Positions 43,907-53,097 are shown, numbered from the stretch's first letter. The stretch: 64,000 bases of DNA from Streptomyces asoensis (GCF_016860545.1 NZ_BNEB01000005.1:1736001-1800000), one strand, 5' to 3'. A program made the numbers and translations. The notes: generated by a model from the sequence alone, not told the origin.

Positions 43907-44923
43907 ATGCGCATCGGGGTCATCGGGACGGGCCGCATAGGCACCATTCATGCGAACACACTCAGCCGTCACCGCGAGGTCGGATCCCTCATCCTGACGG
44001 ACGCGGATCACGCGCGGGCCCAGGAGCTGGCGTACCGGCTCGGCGAGACCGCCGCCCCGGGGGTGGACGAGATCTTCCGCTGGGGCGTCGACGCGGTGGT
44101 GATCACGACGGCGACGTCGGCCCACGCCGAACTGATCGGTCGGGCAGCACGCTCGGGGCTCCCGGTCTTCTGCGAGAAGCCGATCGCCCTGGATCTGGCG
44201 GGCACCTTGCAGGCGATAGCCGAGGTCGAGAGCGCCGGAACGATCCTTCACATGGGCTTCCAGCGCCGCTTCGACGCGGGGTACACCGGGGCGCGGGAGG
44301 CGGTGCGCTCGGGACGGCTGGGGCGGCTGCACACCGTGCGGGCGCTGACGTCCGACCAGTCTCCGCCGCCGGCCGACTGGCTGCCGGTTTCCGGCGGGAT
44401 CTACCGGGACGCCCTCCTGCACGACTTCGACTGTCTGCGCTGGGTGACCGGGCGCGAGGTGATGGAGGTCTACGCGGCCGGCTCGGACGCCGGGCCCGCG
44501 ATGTTCCGTGCGGCGGGGGACGTCGACACGGCGGCCGCGGTCCTCACCCTCGACGACGGCACCCTGGCCACGGCCACGGCGACCCGGCTGAACGGGGCGG
44601 GCTACGACGTGCGCATGGAGCTGGCCGGGGAGCTGGACCAGATCGTCGTCGGTCTGGACGACCGCACGCCGATCGCGTCCACCGAGCCGACCGGTCCCCC
44701 GGCCGCGGACAAACCGTGGACGGGGTTCCTGGAGCGGTTCGAGCCCGCCTACGAGGCCGAGCTCAACGCCTTCGTGGACGTGGTGCGGGGCGAACGGGCC
44801 AACCCCTGTGACGGCCGCGAGGCCCTTCAGGCCCTGCGGATCGCCGAGGCGTGCGAGGTGTCGCGCCGGGACCGCAGGGCGGTCCGGCTCTCGGAGATCC
44901 CGGCGACGGACGCAACGGCCTGA
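43907..44923 (+). CDS. Gfo/Idh/MocA-family dehydrogenase, inositol 2-dehydrogenase-like
   Basis: 338 residues: Rossmann start IGVIGTGRIGTIHANTL, CEKPIALDL (the EKP catalytic motif), FQRRFDAGY, and HDFDCLRWVTGREV with the catalytic D-x-x-x-x-H-like region. NAD(P)-dependent oxidation of a polyol or sugar such as myo-inositol is likely. Divergent from the HutC regulator with one shared palindrome; likely in the same regulon as the ROK kinase. Confidence 0.88.
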   Translation: MRIGVIGTGRIGTIHANTLSRHREVGSLILTDADHARAQELAYRLGETAAPGVDEIFRWGVDAVVITTATSAHAELIGRAARSGLPVFCEKPIALDLAGTLQAIAEVESAGTILHMGFQRRFDAGYTGAREAVRSGRLGRLHTVRALTSDQSPPPADWLPVSGGIYRDALLHDFDCLRWVTGREVMEVYAAGSDAGPAMFRAAGDVDTAAAVLTLDDGTLATATATRLNGAGYDVRMELAGELDQIVVGLDDRTPIASTEPTGPPAADKPWTGFLERFEPAYEAELNAFVDVVRGERANPCDGREALQALRIAEACEVSRRDRRAVRLSEIPATDATA

Positions 44924-44929
44924 CCACGA

Positions 44930-44946
44930 CCGCCCCGTCCGGGCGG
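44930..44946. terminator. Hairpin between convergent Gfo/Idh and P450 genes
   Basis: Stem CCGCCC/GGGCGG with a 5-base loop, 7 bases after the dehydrogenase stop. No U tract, as is common in Streptomyces. Confidence 0.45.
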
Positions 44947-44952
44947 GGTGGG

Positions 44953-46134
44953 TCACCAGCGGACCGGGAGGCTGCGCATCCCGCGCATCAGGGCGCCGGG
45001 GAGCCACTCGCCGGGCGGGCCGTCGAGCGCCAGGTCAGGGGCGCGCTCCAGCAGCGACCGGATCGCCGTGCGGGCCTCCAGACGGGCCAGCGGGGCGCCC
45101 AGGCAGTAGTGGACGCCGTGCCCGAAGGCCAGGTGGCCCCGGCTCTCGCGGCGGATGTCGAACCCGTCGGGTGCCGGGTAGCGCGCCGGGTCCCGGCCCG
45201 CCGCGGTCAGACCGATCATCACCGCATCGCCCCGGGCGACAGGCGTGCCGGCGATCTCCAGCGGTTCGGCGGCGAACCGGAAGGTGGCGTTCTCGACCGG
45301 TCCCTCGTACCGCAGGGCCTCCTCGACGGTGCCGTCGAGGAGGGACATGTCGGCGCGCAGGGCGGCCAGCTGGTCCGGGTGCGTGAGCAGGGCGTGGACG
45401 GCGTTGCCGATCAGGTTGACGGTGGTCTCGTGGCCCGCGACGAGCAGGAGGAACGCCATGCCGCGCAGTTCACCCGGCGAGAGCCGGTCGCCGTCCTGCG
45501 CGGTGGTGCGGATCAGGTCGTCCAGCAGGTCGCCGCTCGGCCCGGCGCACCGCTTGTCCTCGATCAGCTCGGTGAGGTACGCACCCAGCCGTACGAAGGC
45601 GTCGTGTTCGCTCTGCGGGCTGCTGGGCGCGACGGCCTCGCCGGACAGTTCACGGAACGCCGGGCGGTCCCGCTCCGGTACGCCGAGGAGCTCGCAGATG
45701 ACCGTCAGCGGGAGCGGGTAGGCCAGCGACTCCACCAGGTCGGCGCGGCCGCGGGGCAGCATCGCGTCGAGCAGGTCGCCGGTGATGCGCTCGATGCCCG
45801 GCCGCAGTTCCGCCACGCGGCGTGCGGTGAAGGCGCGCGAGACCAGGGCACGCAGGCGCGTGTGCTGCGGCGGGTCGGCGGCCAGCAGGTGCTTGCCGAT
45901 CAGCTCCTCGTCGAGGAAGGTGGCGCCGATCCGCGCGGAGTCCTTGGCCAGCCGGGGGTCGGCGAGCGCCGCGCGCGCCTCCTCGTGGCCCACGACGAGC
46001 CAGGTCACGTAGGAGTCGGGCGCGGGAAGCCGCACCCGGTGGACCGCACCGCGCTCGCGCAGCCGCGCGTACACCGGATGCGGGTCCCGGCGGAACCCGT
46101 CGCCGAACTCCCCCAGGTCGATCTCCTCCGCCAT
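44953..46134 (-). CDS. Cytochrome P450 (CYP107-like)
   Basis: 393-residue soluble bacterial P450. I-helix AGHETTVNLIGN, K-helix EEALRYEGP (ExxR), and the heme segment FGHGVHYCLGAPLARLEA with the Cys ligand. Full length and apparently active; needs a ferredoxin and reductase, neither encoded nearby. It stands alone with no recognisable biosynthetic neighbour, so the substrate cannot be inferred. Confidence 0.93.
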   Translation of the reverse strand: MAEEIDLGEFGDGFRRDPHPVYARLRERGAVHRVRLPAPDSYVTWLVVGHEEARAALADPRLAKDSARIGATFLDEELIGKHLLAADPPQHTRLRALVSRAFTARRVAELRPGIERITGDLLDAMLPRGRADLVESLAYPLPLTVICELLGVPERDRPAFRELSGEAVAPSSPQSEHDAFVRLGAYLTELIEDKRCAGPSGDLLDDLIRTTAQDGDRLSPGELRGMAFLLLVAGHETTVNLIGNAVHALLTHPDQLAALRADMSLLDGTVEEALRYEGPVENATFRFAAEPLEIAGTPVARGDAVMIGLTAAGRDPARYPAPDGFDIRRESRGHLAFGHGVHYCLGAPLARLEARTAIRSLLERAPDLALDGPPGEWLPGALMRGMRSLPVRW

Positions 46135-46198
46135 GTGCGCCCCCTCCGGTCACGTTCCGCGACGCTCGCGTCACCCGTCCAACGTCCGGGCCGGCCGC

Positions 46199-46960
46199 CT
46201 AGTGCCCGCCGCGCCGGCCGCGCGGCCCCTCCCCGCCGTTCGCCCGGTCGGCCCCCGCCGGGTCCGCCGGGTCGGCCGGGTCCGCGGCGCGGCCACCGGC
46301 GTCGTCCAGCAGCCCCGCGTCGTAGGCGAGCAGGGCGATCTGTACCCGGTTGTTGAGGCCGAGCCGGGCCAGGAGCCGGGAGACATGGGCCTTGACGGTG
46401 GCGACGCTCATGAAGAGCTCGGCCGCGATGTCCGCGTTGGACAGCCCCCGGCCCACCGCCACGGCCACCTCGCGCTCGCGTTCCCCCAGGGCGGTGAGGC
46501 GTCCGCGTGCGTGGGTGCGCCGGTCGTCGGCCGCGCTCCCGGCCGCGTGGTCCATCAGCTGCCGGGTGACGGCGGGCGACAGGACCGGGTCGCCGGCCGC
46601 GACCCGGCGCACGGCGTCGAGGATCTCGGCCGGCGGGGTGTCCTTGAGGACGAAACCCGCGGCGCCCGCGCGGAGCGCGCGCAGCACCTGCTCATCGGCG
46701 TGGAAGGTGGTCAGCACCACGACCTGCGGGGCGTCCTCGCGTCCGCGCAGCCGTTCGGTGGCGGTGATCCCGTCCACGGCAGGCATCCGGATGTCCATCA
46801 GGACCACGTCGGGACGGGTGCGCTCCACGAGGTCCGCGACCTCGCCGCCGTCGGCGGCCTCGCCGACGATCTCGATGTCGGCGGCGCCCCCCATCATGAA
46901 GGCCAGACCGGCCCGCACCAGGGGATCGTCGTCGACGAGGAGGAGTCTGATGGCAGTCAT
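46199..46960 (-). CDS. NarL/LuxR-family response regulator
   Basis: 253 residues: VDDDP, Asp56 in VVLMDIRMPAVDG, Lys in LKDTPP, LuxR helix-turn-helix with LGEREREVAVAVGRGLSNAD and MSVATVKAHVSRLLARL, then a ~30-residue Gly/Ala/Asp-rich tail beyond the usual end. ATG 46960 was preferred to an in-frame GTG three codons earlier. 153 bases downstream of its kinase. Confidence 0.92.
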   Translation of the reverse strand: MTAIRLLLVDDDPLVRAGLAFMMGGAADIEIVGEAADGGEVADLVERTRPDVVLMDIRMPAVDGITATERLRGREDAPQVVVLTTFHADEQVLRALRAGAAGFVLKDTPPAEILDAVRRVAAGDPVLSPAVTRQLMDHAAGSAADDRRTHARGRLTALGEREREVAVAVGRGLSNADIAAELFMSVATVKAHVSRLLARLGLNNRVQIALLAYDAGLLDDAGGRAADPADPADPAGADRANGGEGPRGRRGGH

Positions 46961-47113
46961 GGCCCTCACGTAATCACGGTTGCGGGCGCCCGCGCCGACG
47001 GTTCACGACGGCCGGGACGGCGGCGCGGGACGGGGGGAACCGCGCCCGGGCCGGCGCGGGAGGCCGCGGCGGGGGTCAGGGGGCCGGGCCGGAGCCGGGG
47101 GGCCGGGGCGGGG

Positions 47114-48376
47114 TCAGGGAGCGGCGGGCCACGGCAGCCACGCCCGTACCTCGAACCCGCCGCGCCCCCAGGGCCCGTGCTCCAGCCGGCCTCCGGTCAG
47201 GGTGGCCCGCTCGGTCAGTCCGATCAGCCCCTGGCCGGAACCGGGGACCGGGGGGACGTCGCCCTCGGGGGCCGGGTTGCGCACGGTCACGGCGAGGCCC
47301 TCGCCGGGGCCGCCGGTGACGCTGACCGCCACTTCCGCGCCGGGGGCGTGCTTGCGGGCGTTGGTGAGGCACTCCTGCGCGATGCGGTAGGCGGTGCGGC
47401 CGACGGACGCCGGGACGGACGCCGCGTCGGTGACGTGCCGTTCGAGGACGACCTTCGTGCCCGCCGCACGGGACTCGGCGACCAGGCCGTCCAGGGCGGC
47501 CAGCGTGGGCTGCGGACGGCCCGCGTCGTCGGAGTCGCCGGCCCGCAGCACGCCGATGATCTCCCGCAGGTCCTGGAGCGCCTCGTGGGCGCTCTCCCGG
47601 ATGACGCCCGCCGCGCGTGCGATCTCCTCGCGGGGCGCGTCCGGGCGGAACTCCAGCCCGCCCGCGTGCACGCTGAGCAGGGTCAGCCGGTGGGCGAGCA
47701 CGTCGTGCATCTCGCGGGCGATGGCCTCGCGCGCCAGCCGCTGCGCCTGTTCGGCGCGCAGCCGGGCCTCCGTCTCGGCGCGCCGGGCACGGTCGCGCAG
47801 GCTGAGCATCAACTGCCGTTTGGACCGGACGAACATCCCCCAGCCGATGGCCGTGACGGTGAACAGCACGCTCCACGCCACCGCGGGCACGTACGACAGG
47901 GTGGGATCGGGGCGGGCCCAGGCCAGCAGCGGGATGAGGGCGATCTCGGCGCCGCCCACCCAGGCGACGCAGCGGAACGGCCGGTGCACGGCGAGGGAGA
48001 AGAGGGCGACGGTGCAGGCGCCGGCCGAGGTGGTCGACAGGAAGCCGAGGGGGACCATCGCGGCGGCCAGGGCGACCGGCCACCGGCGGCGCAGCCAGAC
48101 GGCCGCGCAGGCGAGCGCCCCCAGCAGCTGGTCGGCCGCGGCGACCGCCTCGGGAAGCTCCCGCTCGCCGGGCAGGTTGTCCGCGACGGCCAGCCCGACG
48201 GTCACGGCCAGGAGGAAGCAGCAGAAGTCGACGGCCCAGTCCCGTGCGGTGCGCCGGTGCGGGCGCCCGGGACGCTCGGGGTCGGGGGCGAGTTCCGCGA
48301 CCACGGCCGACGGCAGCAGCCATCGGTGTCCGGTGAACCCGGGCGCCGCCGGCGCCACGCTGTCGTCTGCCCTCAT
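47114..48376 (-). CDS. NarL-type sensor histidine kinase
   Basis: 420 residues: about five or six membrane helices between residues 48 and 185, HisKA_3 phosphoacceptor His223 in REMHDVLAHRLTLLSVHAGG, QECLTNARKHAPG (N box) and GQGLIGLTERATLTGG. ATG 48376 was chosen because residues further upstream are not family-like. Partner of the regulator at 46199-46960; no target genes are obvious beside it. Confidence 0.92.
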   Translation of the reverse strand: MRADDSVAPAAPGFTGHRWLLPSAVVAELAPDPERPGRPHRRTARDWAVDFCCFLLAVTVGLAVADNLPGERELPEAVAAADQLLGALACAAVWLRRRWPVALAAAMVPLGFLSTTSAGACTVALFSLAVHRPFRCVAWVGGAEIALIPLLAWARPDPTLSYVPAVAWSVLFTVTAIGWGMFVRSKRQLMLSLRDRARRAETEARLRAEQAQRLAREAIAREMHDVLAHRLTLLSVHAGGLEFRPDAPREEIARAAGVIRESAHEALQDLREIIGVLRAGDSDDAGRPQPTLAALDGLVAESRAAGTKVVLERHVTDAASVPASVGRTAYRIAQECLTNARKHAPGAEVAVSVTGGPGEGLAVTVRNPAPEGDVPPVPGSGQGLIGLTERATLTGGRLEHGPWGRGGFEVRAWLPWPAAP

Positions 48377-48576
48377 GACCGGCAATCTACGCAGCGCGGG
48401 GCCGCGGCACCCACGCGTGCGCGGGAATCGCGACCGATGGGCGGGAGCGGTCGACCGAGGTCGCGCGGCCAACTACTTTCGGCGCGGCCGGACCGCCGGA
48501 CCACGCACTTTTGTCGGACCGGTCGCGCCGCTCGGCCGATGGCGCGCCGGGCCCGGGCGCGGCGAGAGTCCTCGTC

Positions 48577-48777
48577 ATGAAGGAACTGCTGGGAGTGCTC
48601 GGCTTCCTCGCTCTGGTGCAGGGGGTCCTCGGGCTGCTGCACGCGTTCACCCGTTGGCACCTGGGACTGGTGCAGCGCCTGGGCTTCCTCGACGGCTACG
48701 AGGTGTACGTGAGCGTCGCGCTCGTCGTGCTGGCGTTCGCCCTGTTCGCGGCCTCGGACAGCCGCAAGCCGCGCTAG
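48577..48777 (+). CDS. Small two-helix membrane protein
   Basis: 66 residues: hydrophobic segments at about 3-22 and 43-60 with a short loop containing FLDGYEVY, ending in a charged tail. Function unknown. The ATG at 48577 follows GGCGAGAG. GC-skewed codon use supports a real gene. Confidence 0.6.
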   Translation: MKELLGVLGFLALVQGVLGLLHAFTRWHLGLVQRLGFLDGYEVYVSVALVVLAFALFAASDSRKPR

Positions 48778-48855
48778 CACGGTGCCCGGATCCGCCCGGG
48801 GTCCGCGGTTAACACCGTGAAAACTTCTCGGGACCGACGGCGAATTCCCCGTTCT

Positions 48856-48871
48856 TGTCATTGACATGACA
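48856..48871. promoter_or_regulatory. Inverted repeat and promoter candidate before the RNase gene
   Basis: TGTCAT-TGAC-ATGACA, 6-base arms, containing TTGACA (48861-48866) as a possible -35 element; ctacgcgcgtca follows. It lies 26 bases before the ATG, so the leader would be short. Confidence 0.4.
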
Positions 48872-48897
48872 CTTTCTACGCGCGTCATCATGAAGCC

Positions 48898-49284
48898 ATG
48901 AGATTCCCCCCACGGATCACTCGCGCCGGCCTCTCGGCCGCGGCCCTCACCGCGCTCCTCGTCGGCGGCACCGTCTCCGCCACCACCGCCCACGCCGCCG
49001 TCGGCAGCGTCTGCTACACGAAGCTGCCCTCGCAGGCCTACGACACGCTCCGGCTGATCGGCCAGGGCGGACCGTTCCCCTACTCCCAGGACGGGGCCGT
49101 CTTCCAGAACCGGGAAGGCGTCCTGCCCGGCCAGGCGTCCGGCTACTACCACGAGTACACGGTGAAGACGCCGGGCTCCTCGACGCGCGGTGCGCGCCGC
49201 GTCGTCACCGGGAAGAAGACCGACGAGGACTACTACACCGCCGACCACTACGTGACCTTCAACCTGATCAACTACGGCTGCTGA
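48898..49284 (+). CDS. Secreted guanyl-specific ribonuclease, RNase Sa type
   Basis: 128 residues: Sec signal (residues 1-34, cleavage after AHA) and a 94-residue mature enzyme very like RNase Sa. Shared segments are GPFPYSQDGAVFQNRE, YYHEYTVKTPG and EDYYTADHYVTF. Catalytic Glu86, Arg97 and His117 match RNase Sa Glu54, Arg65 and His85; Cys39 and Cys128 match its single disulfide. Cleaves RNA after G outside the cell. No barstar-like inhibitor gene is adjacent. A strong terminator follows. Confidence 0.95.
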   Translation: MRFPPRITRAGLSAAALTALLVGGTVSATTAHAAVGSVCYTKLPSQAYDTLRLIGQGGPFPYSQDGAVFQNREGVLPGQASGYYHEYTVKTPGSSTRGARRVVTGKKTDEDYYTADHYVTFNLINYGC

Positions 49285-49287
49285 GAA

Positions 49288-49333
49288 CCCTCGCCCCGCG
49301 GTCCCCCCACATCTTCGGGCCGCGGGGCGAGGG
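49288..49333. terminator. Strong hairpin after the RNase gene
   Basis: A perfect 14-base stem, CCCTCGCCCCGCGG paired with CCGCGGGGCGAGGG, with an 18-base loop, starts 3 bases after the stop codon. Confidence 0.85.
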
Positions 49334-49435
49334 ACGCCGGCCGGGCCGTCCGGACGGGCGCTCGCGGTGCCGGCCCGGGGACTCGACGTCCGTTCACCGC
49401 CGGCGGGCCCGGGCCCCGGCGGCTGGGATGGACCC

Positions 49436-50182
49436 ATGACGACGACCGAAGGAACACTGGACGGCAGGGTGGCGCTGGTCACCGGCGGCAGCCGCGGCAT
49501 CGGGGCGGCCACCGCCCTGCGGCTCGCCCGCGAGGGAGCGGACGTGGCGGTGACCTACGTGAACGGCGGCGCGGCCGCCGAGGACGTGGTCAAGGCGGTG
49601 GAGGAGCTCGGGCGGCGGGCGGTGGCCCTGCGGGCGGACTCGGCGGACCCCGACGAGGCGGCCGGGGCGGTGGACCGCGCGGTCCGGGCACTGGGCGGAC
49701 TCGACGTCCTGGTGAACAACGCGGGCGTCGGTGTCCTCGGCCCGCTGGAGACCCTCTCCCGCTCCGACGTCGACCGGGTGCTCGCCGTCAATGTGCGCGC
49801 GGTGTTCCTGGTCTCCCAGGCGGCCGCCGCGCGGATGCCCGACGGCGGCCGGATCATCACGATCGGCACCTGCATGACCCAGCGCGTGCCCGGTCCGGGC
49901 GGGACGCTGTACGCCATGAGCAAGGCGGCGCTGATCGGCCTGACCAAGGCCCTCGCCCGTGAGCTGGGGCCGCGCGGGATCACGGCGAACCTCGTCCATC
50001 CGGGGCCGATCGACACGGACATGAACCCGGCCGGCGGACCGTACGCGCAAGGACAGGCGACGATGACCGCGCTGGGCCGCTTCGGCACGGCGGACGAGGT
50101 GGCCGCGACCGTCGCCCATCTCGCGGGGGCCGCGTACGTCACGGGCGCCGAGTTCGCCGTGGACGGCGGACACGCGGCCTGA
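49436..50182 (+). CDS. Short-chain dehydrogenase/reductase (SDR)
   Basis: 248 residues: cofactor motif TGGSRGIGAATALRL, NNAGVG, catalytic Tyr/Lys in LYAMSKAAL and the C-terminal VTGAEFAVDGG. NAD(P)-dependent, substrate unknown. A Thr/Cys pair (GTCMTQRV) sits where the catalytic Ser is usually found, so the Ser is probably replaced by Thr. ATG 49436 chosen; the in-frame extension upstream overlaps the RNase terminator region and is not SDR-like. Confidence 0.9.
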   Translation: MTTTEGTLDGRVALVTGGSRGIGAATALRLAREGADVAVTYVNGGAAAEDVVKAVEELGRRAVALRADSADPDEAAGAVDRAVRALGGLDVLVNNAGVGVLGPLETLSRSDVDRVLAVNVRAVFLVSQAAAARMPDGGRIITIGTCMTQRVPGPGGTLYAMSKAALIGLTKALARELGPRGITANLVHPGPIDTDMNPAGGPYAQGQATMTALGRFGTADEVAATVAHLAGAAYVTGAEFAVDGGHAA

Positions 50183-50265
50183 GCGCCGGGGCGCGCCGCG
50201 CCGGCGGCGCGGGACCGCGGCCCACGCCCGTCCCTGTGCGCGCCCCGTCCCCCCGCGGAACGCGC

Positions 50266-50285
50266 GGGGGGGGGGGGGGGGGGGG
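50266..50285. repeat. Run of 20 consecutive G
   Basis: A homopolymer of 20 G on the plus strand (C on the strand of the allantoicase mRNA), 12 bases past the allantoicase stop and about 84 bases past the SDR stop. Confidence 0.9.
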
Positions 50286-50297
50286 ACGGCGGCGGGC

Positions 50298-51413
50298 TCA
50301 GCCGCCGAGCTCCTGGTGGCGCGCGGTCAGATCCGCCGCGCCCGTCTCCGTGAGCGAGCCGAACAACCGCAGGCGGGAGATGCCGCCGTCGGGATAGATG
50401 TCCACGCGCGCGTGCGTGCCGACGGCCGGGGCAGGCAGGACGAAGCGGTGGTCGGTGTCCGGCTGGAGACGGGTGCGCGGGAGGATCTCCGTCCACGCTC
50501 CGCCCTCGCCCTCCCTGACCGACACGGAGGCCCAGCCCGCGCTGTTGCCCTTGAGGTACGCCGTGTCGATCTCCAGGGCGCGGATCAGCGCCTGCGCCGT
50601 CAGGCGGTAGCTGATCCAGTCGTTGCCCCGGTCGCGGCGGCGGCGGGTCTCCCAGCCGTCGTCCATCTTGCGGGAGCGGCCCGGCTGGATGGTGTTGCTC
50701 GCGGGTGAATAGAAGCGGTCGGAGGCATCCTCGGCCCGGCCGCCGTTCTCCAGGGCGACGACGTCGAAGGTGCCGAGAGCGGTGAGCCAGGCGGGATCGG
50801 GCACGACCTCGCCGTGGACGCGCAGGCGGGCGATGCCGCCGTCGGGGTGCTGGTTGACCCGCAGGTGGGTGAAGCGCTGCTCCACCGACACGGCGAAGCC
50901 GTTCGCCGCGTGGCCGCCGACCGGCGTGCGCGGGACCAGGGTCGTCCACTTGACGTCGTCGCCGAGGAGTTCCGCCGGGGACGGCGAGCCCGGCACCGAG
51001 GTCCCCTCGACCGACACCGCCTGCGGGTAGTTGCCGCGGAAGTGGGCGGTGTCGACGACGATGCCCCTGATCACCCCGGGGGCGCCGAGGCGGACGAGCG
51101 CCCAGTCGTGGTCGTCGTCCGTCGGCCACGGATGGTCGGCCGACGCGCCCCGGCGGCGGCGGGTCTCCCAGCCGTCCATGATCTTGCCCTTGTGGCCGAA
51201 GCGCTCCGGGTCGAACTCGGCGGGGCCCGGGAGCAGCAGGTTCTCGCGCTGGGCGAAGAACTCGTCGTTGGCGGCGACGACCGAGGCTCCGAGCTGCCGG
51301 CCGGCGAGGTCGACGTGCCGGGTGAAGGGGAAGTCGGCGGTGCGGTAGTCCGCGTAGGGGTCGCCGCCGCCGTAGGGGTTCGCGTCGCCGGTGAAGGTCT
51401 CTGTCGCCGTCAC
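50298..51413 (-). CDS. alc: Allantoicase
   Basis: Hydrolyses allantoate to ureidoglycolate and urea. 371 residues with two similar halves, each with a GWETRRRR motif (KIMDGWETRRRR near residue 80 and KMDDGWETRRRR near 250) and a jelly-roll region with VDTAHFRGNYPQ or IDTAYLKGNSAG. Follows the allantoinase gene by 87 bases on the same strand, giving the second step of the pathway. Urea and ureidoglycolate processing genes are not next to it. Confidence 0.95.
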   Translation of the reverse strand: MTATETFTGDANPYGGGDPYADYRTADFPFTRHVDLAGRQLGASVVAANDEFFAQRENLLLPGPAEFDPERFGHKGKIMDGWETRRRRGASADHPWPTDDDHDWALVRLGAPGVIRGIVVDTAHFRGNYPQAVSVEGTSVPGSPSPAELLGDDVKWTTLVPRTPVGGHAANGFAVSVEQRFTHLRVNQHPDGGIARLRVHGEVVPDPAWLTALGTFDVVALENGGRAEDASDRFYSPASNTIQPGRSRKMDDGWETRRRRDRGNDWISYRLTAQALIRALEIDTAYLKGNSAGWASVSVREGEGGAWTEILPRTRLQPDTDHRFVLPAPAVGTHARVDIYPDGGISRLRLFGSLTETGAADLTARHQELGG

Positions 51414-51500
51414 GGTCTTCTGGTCTGCCTTTCGGGGGTCGGCCGGTGCGGGTGCGGGTGCGAGAGGGAGCCGGAGGGGCGGTCCGGGCGGCCCCCGCGC

Positions 51501-52838
51501 TCAGGGGGTACGGGTGAGGAGCCGTCCCTTCGGTTCGGTGAACTCCCCGTCGGCGTGGATCCGTTCGCCCCGCAGCCAGGTGGACTTCACGACGCCGTAC
51601 AGGGTCTTGCCGGCGTACGCGGTGACGTGGTTGCGGTGCTGGAGGGACGCGGGGTCGACGGTGAAGGTCTCGTCGGGGGCGAGGACGGCGAAGTCGGCGT
51701 CCCGGCCCGCCTCGATGGCGCCCTTGCGGGACAGGCCCACGAGGGCGGCCGTGCGGGTGGACATCCACCGCACGACGTCCTCCAGGCCGTGGCCCCGCCG
51801 CCGGGCCTGCGTCCAGACGGCCGCCAGGCTCAGCTGGAGCCCCGAGATGCCGCCCCACGCGGTGGCGAAGTCGTCGGTCTTGAGGTCGGCCGTGGACGGC
51901 GAGTGGTCGGTGACCACGCAGTCGATCGTGCCGTCCGCCAGGGCCTGCCAGAGCAGGTCCTGGTTGGCGGACTCACGGATCGGCGGGCAGCACTTGAACT
52001 CGCTGGCGCCGTCGGGGACCTCCTCGGCGGTCAGGGTCAGGTAGTGCGGGCAGGTCTCGACCGTGATGCGCACGCCGTCCGCCTTGGCCGCGGCGATCAG
52101 CGGGAGCGCGTCGCTGGAGGAAAGGTGCAGGACGTGCACGCGCGCGTGGAGGCGTTTCGCCTGGGCGACGAGCTCCGCGACGGCGGTGTCCTCGGCGTGC
52201 CGGGGGCGGCTGGCCAGGAAGTCGGCGTACCGGGGGCCACCCTGCTGCGGGGCGGCGTCGAGGTGGCGCGGGTCCTCCGCGTGCACGATCAGCAGGCCGT
52301 CGAATCCGGCGATCTCGGTGAGGGACCGGGCGAGGCGGTCACGGTCGAGGTGCGGGAACTCGTCCACGCCGGAGGGCGAGAGGAACGCCTTGAAACCGAA
52401 GACGCCGGACTCGTGCAGCGGCCGCAGGTCCTTGACGTTGTCGGGCAGGGCACCGCCCCAGAAGCCGACGTCGATGTGCGCCTTGTCGGCGGCGACCTCG
52501 CGTTTGATCCGGAGGTGGTCGACCGTCGTGGTGGGCGGCAGGGAGTTCAGGGGCATGTCGACGAGCGTGGTGATGCCGCCGGCCGCCGCCGCGCGCGTGG
52601 CGGTCCAGAAGCCCTCCCAGTGGGTGCGCCCCGGGTCGTTGACGTGAACATGGGTGTCCACGAGTCCGGGCAGCAGCACATGGTCGCCGAAGTCCTCCAG
52701 GCGGGCGCCCGCGGGGACGGGCGTGTCGTACGGGAGGACGGCCGTGATCCTTCCGCCGGCGACCGCGACCGCGGCGGGCCGTGACCCTTCGGGAGTGATG
52801 ACGCGCGTCGAGCGCAGTATGAGTTCGGCGTCGGACAC
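51501..52838 (-). CDS. allB: Allantoinase
   Basis: Opens the hydantoin ring of allantoin to allantoate. 445 residues of the cyclic amidohydrolase family: metal site DTHVHVNDPGRTHWEGF near 60, carboxylated Lys in GFKAFLS, His in VHAEDP, HVLHLSS, and the metal Asp in VTDHSPS. GTG 52838 was chosen because a GAGAGGGG site precedes it and it gives the usual N-terminus. An operator-like TTCCAC-N5-GGAA element and a TTCAAC-N5-GTTGAA repeat lie just upstream. Divergent from the IclR-type regulator. Confidence 0.96.
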   Translation of the reverse strand: MSDAELILRSTRVITPEGSRPAAVAVAGGRITAVLPYDTPVPAGARLEDFGDHVLLPGLVDTHVHVNDPGRTHWEGFWTATRAAAAGGITTLVDMPLNSLPPTTTVDHLRIKREVAADKAHIDVGFWGGALPDNVKDLRPLHESGVFGFKAFLSPSGVDEFPHLDRDRLARSLTEIAGFDGLLIVHAEDPRHLDAAPQQGGPRYADFLASRPRHAEDTAVAELVAQAKRLHARVHVLHLSSSDALPLIAAAKADGVRITVETCPHYLTLTAEEVPDGASEFKCCPPIRESANQDLLWQALADGTIDCVVTDHSPSTADLKTDDFATAWGGISGLQLSLAAVWTQARRRGHGLEDVVRWMSTRTAALVGLSRKGAIEAGRDADFAVLAPDETFTVDPASLQHRNHVTAYAGKTLYGVVKSTWLRGERIHADGEFTEPKGRLLTRTP

Positions 52839-52872
52839 CCGGACCCCTCTCTTGCGTTCATCCGGCGGAAAC

Positions 52873-52904
52873 TTCCACGCAACGGAATTCAACGTTCTGT
52901 TGAA
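52873..52904. promoter_or_regulatory. AllR-type operator candidate before allB
   Basis: TTCCACGCAACGGAATT (52873-52889) carries the shared TTCCAC-N5-GGAA motif; overlapping it is the perfect repeat TTCAAC-N5-GTTGAA (52888-52904). 35 bases before the allB start. Confidence 0.65.
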
Positions 52905-52981
52905 GGAGTCTTCCGTTCCGCCCGCATGCCGTCAAGGGCACCCTCCCCCCACGATGCACCCGGTCGCGCCACTCTGGACGT

Positions 52982-53007
52982 TTCCACATAACGGAATTAC
53001 TATTCCG
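52982..53007. promoter_or_regulatory. AllR-type operator candidate before the IclR gene
   Basis: TTCCACATAACGGAATT (52982-52998), the second TTCCAC-N5-GGAA copy, overlapping CGGAAT-TACT-ATTCCG (52992-53007), a perfect 6-base-arm repeat. About 90 bases before the regulator start. Confidence 0.65.
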
Positions 53008-53097
53008 ACCAGCAGAAGGTAGCTACACACCAGCGAGGAGTCAACCGACCGCCGGGTAGGCTTCAGCCCCTCCCGCCAGTTTCGAAAGGAACGCGCC

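Noticed and set aside
44953..46134. P450 as sign of a natural-product cluster
   Set aside because: No synthase, tailoring or transport partner lies next to it.
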